This document shows, piece by piece, positions 1-4,947 of a stretch of DNA of 6,162 bases; within the stretch, counting starts at the first letter, position 1, and the number at the start of each line of letters is the position of its first letter. The translations under genes and the position numbers were made by a program. The notes under the pieces are model-generated. The model saw only the letters and a program-made list of their open reading frames with translations. It made no database searches and was not told the DNA's origin. Source of the stretch: Acidobacteriaceae bacterium (GTDB lineage Bacteria; Acidobacteriota; Terriglobia; Terriglobales; Acidobacteriaceae); NCBI GenBank assembly GCA_003140655.1, contig PLKR01000611.1, forward strand, positions 986-7,147, in the 5' to 3' direction.

Positions 1-318
1 ACGAAGAACTTCACCTTGTCGCTATCGCCTTCTTCTTTCACGATCGACGATAACGGCAGCGTATCCACCACTCTCACGGTTACCAGCGTGAATGGATTCC
101 ATTCTGCTGTTGATTTGAGCGTGAACGAATTCCCGAGTGGCGTATCGGCGACGGCTTCGGCCAACCCCGTAACGCCTCCGGCGAATGGCAGCGTAAAGGT
201 AACCGTCACGTGGAGCGCCACCCGACGCGCGCCAACGGGAACCACGACCATTGAGCTGATCGGGACTTCCGGATCACTCACGAACGAGACGCCCGTCACC
301 ATAACAGTGGCGCCTTGA
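1..318 (+). CDS. C-terminal end of a secreted protein with an Ig-like domain (5' partial)
   Basis: The frame is open from base 1 to the TGA at 316-318, so this is the last 105 codons of a longer gene whose start lies outside the window. A TTG at 16 is in frame but has no reason to be the start. The residues form one beta-sandwich module: an entry strand (FTLSLSPSSFTI, about 4-15), alternating Thr/Val/Ser strands (TTLTVTSVNGF; VDLSVNEFPSGVSATASANPV) and a closing strand (VTITVAP). Repeats of this kind, with the 'NGF.SAV.LSV..FPSGV.A....NPVTPP' pattern, are known from large extracellular acidobacterial proteins, including S53/S8-type peptidases and adhesin-like proteins. No catalytic domain is visible, so the activity of the whole protein cannot be told. 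Probably exported and acting outside the cell (inference). Confidence is high for coding and domain type, low for function. Confidence 0.82.
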   Translation, partial: TKNFTLSLSPSSFTIDDNGSVSTTLTVTSVNGFHSAVDLSVNEFPSGVSATASANPVTPPANGSVKVTVTWSATRRAPTGTTTIELIGTSGSLTNETPVTITVAP

Positions 319-341
319 AGAGCTGATCAGTTTGGCGAAGC

Positions 342-380
342 AATCGAGCCGGCCCCCGAAAAGGCCGGCTCGATTTTTTT
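342..380 (+). terminator. Rho-independent terminator of the left-edge gene
   Basis: A perfect 12-bp stem (343-354 with 363-374, ATCGAGCCGGCC / GGCCGGCTCGAT; 13 bp if A342-T375 is counted) closes an 8-nt loop and runs into seven T residues (374-380). It lies 24 nt after the TGA at 318. The minus-strand side is not followed by a T run, so it should work mainly for the + strand, although it also sits just past the end of the converging DinB gene. Confidence 0.93.
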
Positions 381-411
381 GGGAAGACGGTATCTGTGAA
401 GAAAGCCGGCA

Positions 412-903
412 TCAGCCGGGCCAGGAGTCCAGCAGTCGGCGCAGGTCGACCAATTGGCCCAGATGGTAGGCGTTGTGATCGGCCAGGAGCAAAGCCTCAC
501 GCAGAATAGTCTGGCCGTCGCCCCAGGGGACGCGGGCGTACAGATTCGTCCTTTGATTTGCAACCAGATCCTGCATGGCTTTCAGATCCTTGCGGAATTG
601 TTGAACACTTCTGTTCCATGCGGGCGCGCTCGGTGGACCTTCCGTCTTCGGCCAATATCCCTCGGGCCACTTGGGAGACGTGTGTTTGGAGTTGCGGCTG
701 AACTCGAGAATGTCCCACTGAGCCAGGCGAAGGTGCTCAACTAGCATCCATGCGGTGTGCGGGAGTCCGTTCGGCTTCGCGCCGCGCAATTCCTCCGGCA
801 TGTTCTTCACGACGTCGTCAAACCTGGCGTGTGCGCCGCCGCCATTAAGAAGGTAGAGCAAGTGTTCGCGGAGTTGTTTGCCGTTTGGATCTTTGATGGT
901 CAT
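412..903 (-). CDS. DinB-family putative metal-dependent protein
   Basis: With the ATG at 903 the protein is 163 residues, a usual length for the DinB/YfiT four-helix-bundle superfamily. The family's metal-binding histidines are visible: one in 'HTAWMLVEHLR' (about residue 57) and two in 'DHNAYHLGQLVDLRRLL' (about 143 and 147), the H-x3-H-x-GQ signature near the C-terminus. Members bind a divalent metal and several act as thiol (bacillithiol or mycothiol) transferases or similar detoxification enzymes; the substrate here cannot be told. Start choice: ATG at 903 is preceded by AAGAAGGA with good spacing. An in-frame TTG at 924 (170 residues) also has a purine-rich leader and cannot be excluded. 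The gene starts 31 nt after the UvrC-like gene ends, on the same strand, so co-transcription is likely. Family call firm, function open. Confidence 0.88.
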   Translation of the reverse strand: MTIKDPNGKQLREHLLYLLNGGGAHARFDDVVKNMPEELRGAKPNGLPHTAWMLVEHLRLAQWDILEFSRNSKHTSPKWPEGYWPKTEGPPSAPAWNRSVQQFRKDLKAMQDLVANQRTNLYARVPWGDGQTILREALLLADHNAYHLGQLVDLRRLLDSWPG

Positions 904-934
904 TCCGTCCTTCTTTCTTTTCAACCTTTCTTCC

Positions 935-2113
935 TCAACTTGGAATTTCCGTCATTCCTTCTTGGTGAGTTTGCGTGGAGTCTTCTCCCGGTCCCTCGCC
1001 TCTAAATACGCGGCCAATGCCGCGCACGATGCGGCGCATGGGAAAAACAGCTTTGTCATTCGCAAGAAATATTTCGCCAACTCGGCGGCCACGATAGTAC
1101 CAGCGCTTGAGCAGCGCCAGATGTTCCATAGTTTCGAGCACAGGCACTGCCTTGGCTGGCGGGAACGAATCGAGAACAGTCAGCAGCCGCGATTCCATGG
1201 ACTGCGATTTTGTGTGCTCTGCGGGTTGGATCGCAAACACCACCGGCCCGGAGATTGTTCCGATTTCGATGCGGAAGAAGGTGACAGAGTCCGTGAGATG
1301 GCTGGGCTGAATGATCAGCGCCGACAGGCGGTCGAGGCGGTGGACTATCTCGGGGAACTGGCTCAGTGTCGGCTTTAGCTTTTCCAGGCGGACGTGGATG
1401 GCGGCGGCGTCTTCAAATGCGAGATTGGCGGATGCGGCGTCGCGCTGCGCCGAGAATTCGCGGACCAGAGATTCTCCTCCGGAATCAAAATAGGCTTGCA
1501 CGCGGTTTACTTCCGCGGAATATTCTCCGTCGGTGCAGCCCTTAAAGCAAGGCGCAAGGCACATCTTCATCTCGGAATAGATACAGCCGGGGAACTTGGG
1601 ATCGGGATGCAGATCGTCCACGCAGCGGCGCATCTTGAAGAAGTCGAGCGAGTCGTTCATGAACTTCTCGGCAGCGGTGCGGGACTGGAATGGCCCGAAA
1701 TAGAGCGCGGGGCCTTTCAGTCGTCCGAGTCGAGTGGTGATAGAAGCGCGCGGATATTGGTTTTCGAGATGCAGCTTCACCAGTGGCGCGAAGCGGAAGC
1801 GCATGCGGTTGGCGTAGGTCTTGGGAAAAGCGGAACGCAGGACTCGGTAAAGCATCAAGCCGGATTCGAAGTCGGACCCGGTCGGCGTGTACTCGATTGA
1901 GCGGACGCGGTCGCGCAGATTGAGTTTCTTCGTACGTTCTTCCACCGGCCCCAGCAGGCGTTGCAGACGCCGGCGAAGATTCGCCGTCTTGCTAACGTAA
2001 GGCTCCGCGTGAGGATCGTCGCCGCGAAGCAGGAAGACGGCAGGAGCGGCGGGGACCGCGCCGAACACTTCCGCGTCGCGCTCGGGGGCGAATTCAAGCC
2101 GGTCGGTCAGCAC
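935..2113 (-). CDS. UvrC-like protein: degenerate GIY-YIG, Fe-S cysteines and UVR motif, no C-terminal nuclease
   Basis: The 392-residue product matches the N-terminal two-thirds of UvrC, the nucleotide-excision repair nuclease. In order: a GIY-YIG-like domain (about 17-105; PAVFLLRG, then PYVSKTANLRRRL), the UvrC segment YFGPFQSRTAAEKF (138-151), cysteines C164, C177, C185 and C189 with the spacing C-x12-C-x7-C-x3-C, close to the C-x11-C-x7-C-x3-C of the E. coli UvrC iron-sulfur ligands, and a UVR (UvrB-binding) helix pair at about 218-248. The RNase H-like nuclease and helix-hairpin-helix domains of full UvrC (about 600 residues) are absent. The last 140 residues carry an aromatic/basic motif KRWYYRGRRVGEIF (336-349) that I cannot assign. 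In the GIY-YIG fold the usual Gly-Val-Tyr is Ala-Val-Phe, Tyr-Val-Gly is Tyr-Val-Ser, and the catalytic Glu position (EALLLE in UvrC) reads Leu by alignment. Lys42 and the Arg of NLRRR are kept. The start is GTG at 2113; an upstream in-frame stop (2135-2137) limits it and no clear Shine-Dalgarno precedes it. Possibly a Cho-like or regulatory relative of UvrC. Confidence 0.85.
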   Translation of the reverse strand: MLTDRLEFAPERDAEVFGAVPAAPAVFLLRGDDPHAEPYVSKTANLRRRLQRLLGPVEERTKKLNLRDRVRSIEYTPTGSDFESGLMLYRVLRSAFPKTYANRMRFRFAPLVKLHLENQYPRASITTRLGRLKGPALYFGPFQSRTAAEKFMNDSLDFFKMRRCVDDLHPDPKFPGCIYSEMKMCLAPCFKGCTDGEYSAEVNRVQAYFDSGGESLVREFSAQRDAASANLAFEDAAAIHVRLEKLKPTLSQFPEIVHRLDRLSALIIQPSHLTDSVTFFRIEIGTISGPVVFAIQPAEHTKSQSMESRLLTVLDSFPPAKAVPVLETMEHLALLKRWYYRGRRVGEIFLANDKAVFPMRRIVRGIGRVFRGEGPGEDSTQTHQEGMTEIPS

Positions 2114-2119
2114 GAAGTC

Positions 2120-2125
2120 ATTGTA
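2120..2125 (-). promoter_or_regulatory. Candidate -10 box for a leaderless UvrC-like transcript
   Basis: Read on the minus strand, TACAAT ends six bases before the GTG start at 2113, so transcription would begin at or beside the start codon. This fits the lack of a Shine-Dalgarno sequence there. No good -35 hexamer is present 16-18 nt upstream, so the call is tentative. Confidence 0.4.
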
Positions 2126-2174
2126 AGCAAGTGTTCACTACTGAGGCACAGAGAAAACCGAAAGCAACGCGGAA

Positions 2175-2489
2175 TCACAGCCCACCGTGGAGCCCTCCGA
2201 AATAGTGAGCAAGATTCAGCGACATGATCAGGATGCCCGCCCCGAGGACGAGCACTTGCCAGGTATTGCGCAGATTGAAGCTGCCGACACGACAGACGAG
2301 CAGATAGCCGACGGCAAGGTTGAAGAGGCCCCATAGGACATTGACCACTGAGGAGGACAGGCCTACCCCGGGTGGCGATGCGAAGGGGCTCTGGAAGGCA
2401 TGCCCCGAGATTCCATTCCCGAGATGGGGCAGAGCGTTCGCGAGAAATACGCCCCCGAAGAAATACGCCACATAGTGGTACCAACGCAT
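2175..2489 (-). CDS. Small conserved membrane protein with three predicted helices
   Basis: A 104-residue protein begins at ATG 2489 behind a good ribosome site (AAGGGAG, 4 nt before the ATG). The same frame runs open upstream into the helicase-loader gene, but the ribosome site and the MRWYHYVAYFF start decide for 2489. Three hydrophobic segments are visible: about 5-22 (HYVAYFFGGVFLANALP), 48-65 (VVNVLWGLFNLAVGYLLV) and 76-97 (TWQVLVLGAGILIMSLNLAH). A Gly/Pro-rich loop between the first two (GHAFQSPFASPPGVGLSS) looks conserved in hypothetical proteins of this type that I recall from several phyla, but no biochemical role is known to me. It lies 76 nt downstream of the helicase loader on the same strand and may be read through from it. 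Inner-membrane location is inferred. Confidence 0.78.
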   Translation of the reverse strand: MRWYHYVAYFFGGVFLANALPHLGNGISGHAFQSPFASPPGVGLSSSVVNVLWGLFNLAVGYLLVCRVGSFNLRNTWQVLVLGAGILIMSLNLAHYFGGLHGGL

Positions 2490-2565
2490 GGTTACTCCCT
2501 TCTGGCCGCCAACCGGTGCAGCCTTCACTGGAGATCGTTGTCGCAGCAGACTCGTGGTGAATGAA

Positions 2566-3405
2566 TCACCGGAATCTGGCGCTGGCACTGCGAGCCCCTT
2601 TTCGGAAATCGTCGCCATCGAGTTCGATAATGCGGCACATCTCATGCAGCCGGGATCGCATAGGCTCGCCGATTCGGTCGCCCAGCGTTGCGTCCTGCAT
2701 CGCTTGTTCGGCAGCCTCTTTGCTGCTGGGGATCAGGTTACTCTTGTACGTCCCTTTCTTGAGGTTCGGAAGGTTCGTGGTGATAATAGTGGTGCGGTTA
2801 TCGTTGTAGCGGGCGTTGAGAATAAGACTGACGGTATCCCCAACCCATTCGGTCGGCTTTACAGCCCCCAACTCGTCAAGCACCAGAACGTCAGTTTCGA
2901 AGACCGGACGAAGAACGTCCAACTCGGTGGTTTGGACCGTCGTGTTGTATGAATTCTGGATTTCTTTCAGCAATTCGCGATAGTCGTAGAAGAGGCAGGG
3001 AATGCCTTTGTTTATCAGCTCCTTAATGATACCGACCGCAAGGTGAGTTTTTCCGGTGCCGATCTTGCCGATAATCAAGAGGCCGGCACCTTCTCGAGGA
3101 TCGTACTCTTGAGCGAACTTGGAAGCGGAGATGAGGGCTAGCGCCAAGGAGGGATTAGCTCCCGGGAGATCTGTGGTGTAGCTGCCCAGTTCACAATGCT
3201 CGTAACGCCGGGGAATGCGCGCCCCGGTCAGCAACGTCTGACTCCGCGCCCGCAGCTGACAATCGCACCGTGTGACTCGCCGGTCTTTGTCTTCAGGCGC
3301 GCTGGGGGTGGCGGAAAGCGTCTTCCAACCTGTGCCTGCGCACTGCGGACAAAGTTCGGCTGCCGTCTTCACCAACTTCAAGCCTGCTTCTTCGATCCTT
3401 CTCAA
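2566..3405 (-). CDS. DnaC/DnaI-like AAA+ helicase loader with N-terminal zinc ribbon
   Basis: Numbered from the TTG at 3405 (280 residues): a cysteine cluster CPQC (19, 22) and CDC (47, 49), as in the zinc-binding N-terminus of DnaI-type loaders; Walker A GKIGTGKT (113-120); Walker B VLVLDELGA (about 173-181); sensor-1 TTNL (209-212); and an arginine-finger region GDRIGEPMRSRL (242-253). These proteins load the replicative DnaB-type helicase on single-stranded DNA in an ATP-dependent way. Relatives also serve transposons (IstB), but no transposase gene is nearby, so a chromosomal replication role is favoured. Start choice: the frame contains no ATG before the middle of the C-terminal domain. 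TTG at 3405 is preceded by GGAAGG with 6-nt spacing and is preferred; TTG 3465 and GTG 3450/3444 lack good ribosome sites, and an ATT at 3423 sits behind AGAGGAG. It is divergent from the HU gene. Function firm at family level. Confidence 0.87.
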   Translation of the reverse strand: MRRIEEAGLKLVKTAAELCPQCAGTGWKTLSATPSAPEDKDRRVTRCDCQLRARSQTLLTGARIPRRYEHCELGSYTTDLPGANPSLALALISASKFAQEYDPREGAGLLIIGKIGTGKTHLAVGIIKELINKGIPCLFYDYRELLKEIQNSYNTTVQTTELDVLRPVFETDVLVLDELGAVKPTEWVGDTVSLILNARYNDNRTTIITTNLPNLKKGTYKSNLIPSSKEAAEQAMQDATLGDRIGEPMRSRLHEMCRIIELDGDDFRKGARSASARFR

Positions 3406-3484
3406 CTCGATCCTTCCTAGAATCTTTCTCCTCTGACTTTGCACCCGCACCCCACATTCCCGCAAGTGTGAACCGGCAGCGGCC

Positions 3485-3493
3485 TGTGTACAA
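3485..3493 (-). promoter_or_regulatory. DnaA-box-like 9-mer
   Basis: On the minus strand the sequence is TTGTACACA, one mismatch from TTATNCACA and a fit to the TTGTNCACA variant known in high-GC bacteria. It lies 80 nt upstream of the loader start. A single copy could be chance. Confidence 0.25.
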
Positions 3494-3676
3494 CCTGTGA
3501 AGGCATGATCGGCGCTGTGGAGGGCGGAGGAAAACTGGCTCCCGGCTTGCGTTTTGGGGGTCTGTACTGAATGGCACGTGGTTATTGATTGCCGCGCCCA
3601 GCGCCAGAACCCGCCCCCTCAGGCCCATTCCGGGACAGGGGGGTGCAAAACAGGCTTCGGGCGCGGATTTTCACAG

Positions 3677-3704
3677 TTGACATTCTACGTGGAGAGAGGA
3701 GAAT
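3677..3704 (+). promoter_or_regulatory. Sigma-70-type promoter for HU
   Basis: A perfect -35 hexamer TTGACA (3677-3682) is followed after 16 nt by GAGAAT (3699-3704), four of six bases matching TATAAT. Transcription would start near 3711 and give a leader of about 80 nt before the HU ATG. Confidence 0.55.
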
Positions 3705-3791
3705 ACCACCCGTCGGGTTTCCCAACTCAGCCACGAGCATTTGTCCTCCCGGTGTGCGCTGGGTATGAAAGAGACCTGCGAGGAGAAACAC

Positions 3792-4070
3792 ATGAATAAA
3801 GCCGATCTGGTTGATAAGATCGCGGGCGCTTGCGAAATCAGCAAAGCGCAGGCTACAACTGCGATTGATACCGCTGTGAGCAGCATTACTGGTGCTTTGC
3901 GGAAAGGGGATCGGGTGGCTTTGATAGGTTTCGGCACTTTCTCGGTATCCCAGAGAAAGGCCCGGAACGGGCGCAATCCGCAAACCGGCGCCACTATCAA
4001 GATTGCTGCCCGGAAGGTCGCGAAGTTTACGCCTGGGGCCGAACTGAAGAAAACCGTCAACAAGAAATAG
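3792..4070 (+). CDS. hup: HU-family nucleoid DNA-binding protein
   Basis: The 92-residue product has the full HU/IHF signature: an N-terminal helical dimerisation part beginning MNKADLVDKIA, then GFGTFSV (about 46-52) and the beta-arm RKARNGRNPQTG with the DNA-intercalating tip R61-N62-P63, ending in a helix with PGAELKK. HU dimers bend and wrap DNA without strong sequence preference and help replication, repair and recombination. The start ATG at 3792 is chosen because AGGAG (3781-3785) lies six bases upstream and family members start at this point; an in-frame ATG at 3765 would add nine residues (MKETCEEKH) but has no ribosome site. The gene has its own promoter and terminator, so it is a single-gene unit. 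HU is chosen over IHF because the context is unspecific and no IHF-specific feature is seen. Confidence 0.95.
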   Translation: MNKADLVDKIAGACEISKAQATTAIDTAVSSITGALRKGDRVALIGFGTFSVSQRKARNGRNPQTGATIKIAARKVAKFTPGAELKKTVNKK

Positions 4071-4096
4071 CGAAAACAGACAGCTTTGGATTTTCA

Positions 4097-4130
4097 CGAA
4101 AACGGCAGGGGGTCGGCCCTGCCGTTTTCG
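4097..4130 (+). terminator. Terminator hairpin after HU
   Basis: A perfect 14-bp stem, CGAAAACGGCAGGG (4097-4110) with its complement (4117-4130), encloses a 6-nt loop. The right arm includes TTTT and the left arm AAAA, the usual form of a terminator acting in both directions. It begins 26 nt after the HU stop codon. Flanking CAGACAG (4077-4083) and CTGTCTG (4131-4137) can extend the structure. Confidence 0.82.
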
Positions 4131-4168
4131 CTGTCTGCCCAAAGTGATCGTGAGCGGCTGCCTGCGGC

Positions 4169-4174
4169 TACAAT
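4169..4174 (+). promoter_or_regulatory. Candidate -10 box for ruvA
   Basis: TACAAT stands nine bases before the ruvA ATG, placing the transcript start about two or three bases before the ATG. There is no Shine-Dalgarno sequence in between, which suits a leaderless or nearly leaderless message. The -35 position is not convincing. Confidence 0.45.
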
Positions 4175-4183
4175 GGCTTGAGC

Positions 4184-4789
4184 ATGATCGCCCATCTGCG
4201 CGGAAAACTGCTGACGAAGCGTCCCAATCAAGTTGTGGTGGAGACTTGCGGCGTCGGCTATGAGGTGAACATCAGCGTCCCGACCTTTTCCGAATTGCCC
4301 GCCAGCGGTTCGGAGGTCGCGCTGCACATCCACACCCATGTGCGGGAGGATGTGATTGCGCTTTACGGTTTTCTGCGGATCGCCGAGAAGCAATTGTTCG
4401 AAAAGCTCATGACGGTGAGTGGCATCGGGGCGAAGCTTGCAATCACCATTCTGAGCGGGATGGCGGCGGACGAAATGGCTAGCGCGATCCGCGGCAATGA
4501 CGTGGCGAGACTGACCAGGATTCCAGGCATAGGCAAGAAAACCGCCGAGCGCATGGTATTAGAACTGCGGGACAAGTTGCCCGCCGCGGCAGGAACCTCC
4601 ACTCCAACCCTACCTGCGATGAGCGCGACGGAAGAAGATGTCCTGTCTGCGCTGGTTAACCTGGGCTACCAACGTGGCGCGGCCGAGAAGTCACTGGCGA
4701 GCGCGGTCAAGAATAGCGCGGGCAAGAGCGAGAAGAACGGATCATTCGATGCCCTGTTCCGGGAGGCGTTGGCGGCCCTCTCGAAGTAG
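4184..4789 (+). CDS. ruvA: Holliday junction branch migration protein RuvA
   Basis: The 201-residue product matches RuvA over its whole length. Domain I (1-62) is the OB-fold that contacts the junction and carries the acidic pin Glu55-Asp56 in HVREDVIALYGF. Domain II (about 63-135) has two helix-hairpin-helix motifs, VSGIGAKLA (78-86) and IPGIGKKTAERM (113-124). After a Thr/Pro-rich linker, domain III (about 149-201; EEDVLSALVNLGYQRGAAEKSL) binds RuvB. A RuvA tetramer holds the four-way junction while RuvB hexamers pump DNA through it; RuvC then cuts. ATG 4184 (MIAHLRGKLL) is the family start; a TTG two codons upstream is in frame but unneeded. Neither ruvB nor ruvC is in the window, and the HU terminator lies upstream, so ruvA is a separate unit here. 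Confidence 0.97.
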   Translation: MIAHLRGKLLTKRPNQVVVETCGVGYEVNISVPTFSELPASGSEVALHIHTHVREDVIALYGFLRIAEKQLFEKLMTVSGIGAKLAITILSGMAADEMASAIRGNDVARLTRIPGIGKKTAERMVLELRDKLPAAAGTSTPTLPAMSATEEDVLSALVNLGYQRGAAEKSLASAVKNSAGKSEKNGSFDALFREALAALSK

Positions 4790-4806
4790 TGGTTGGATCA
4801 GTCCTT

Positions 4807-4828
4807 GGTGTGCAATCGTTTGCACACC
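4807..4828 (+). terminator. Hairpin after ruvA, possible terminator without a T run
   Basis: A perfect 9-bp stem (GGTGTGCAA 4807-4815 with TTGCACACC 4820-4828) closes a TCGT tetraloop, 17 nt after the ruvA stop. No T run follows, so it may be a weak or Rho-assisted end, or an mRNA-stabilising 3' hairpin. Confidence 0.5.
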
Positions 4829-4896
4829 GGATAGTAACCTCAGTAACTCCAGCTCACCCACAAAGTAATCATTCTAAACATCTTAGTGGCACCTAG

Positions 4897-4938
4897 GGGC
4901 CATTCCTCATGGCCCGGCACTTGCGTTAGTACTAGTAC
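4897..4938. promoter_or_regulatory. Inverted repeat and palindrome in front of the secreted-protein gene
   Basis: GGGCCAT (4897-4903) pairs with ATGGCCC (4909-4915) across a 5-nt loop, and 13 nt further on lies the perfect palindrome GTACTAGTAC (4929-4938), which also makes two TAGTAC copies in tandem (4927-4938). Both lie in the 50 nt before the ATG at 4948, where an operator or leader structure would be expected. No clear -35/-10 pair was found. Confidence 0.3.
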
Positions 4939-4947
4939 AGGTGGCCA

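Larger units (their letters stand above)
3406..3791. other. Divergent control region between the helicase loader and HU
   Basis: These 386 nt hold no convincing gene on either strand; the long minus-strand frame across it is only a shadow of HU. It contains the HU promoter (3677-3704), a DnaA-box-like 9-mer (3485-3493), a CACGTG palindrome near 3575 and an imperfect C/G-rich inverted repeat (CCCCCT at 3614-3619 with AGGGGG at 3637-3642, with a three-pair inner stem CCC/GGG). The part nearest 3406-3440 is purine-rich on the minus strand and supplies the ribosome sites of the loader gene. Confidence 0.6.

Noticed and set aside
878..1378. 166-codon plus-strand frame over the DinB/UvrC-like junction
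   Set aside because: Antisense to both real genes and without a ribosome site or recognisable motif.
1394..1900. 168-codon frame on the plus strand inside the UvrC-like gene
   Set aside because: A shadow of the well-supported minus-strand gene; its residues show no domain.
2114..2150. SOS (LexA) box upstream of the UvrC-like gene
   Set aside because: GAAC and CTGT half-sites occur, but neither GAAC-N4-GTTC nor CTGT-N8-ACAG is completed.
2490..2645. N-terminal extension of the small membrane protein to 156 residues
   Set aside because: It would overlap the helicase loader by 80 nt, and the strong ribosome site and MRWYHYV start at 2489 explain the protein fully.
2566..3405. IstB-type transposon helper instead of a chromosomal helicase loader
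   Set aside because: No transposase, terminal inverted repeats or target duplication were seen near it, and the N-terminal CPxC...CxC zinc ribbon fits DnaI/DnaC-type loaders.
3582..4142. 186-codon frame on the minus strand across the HU gene
   Set aside because: It is antisense to the certain HU gene and its terminator, has no ribosome site and the protein has no family features.
4881..4924. Sigma-54 promoter suggested by TGGCAC and TTGC
   Set aside because: The TGGCAC at 4886-4891 has no TTGC at the required distance, and the GGCAC at 4916-4920 abuts TTGC with no spacer.
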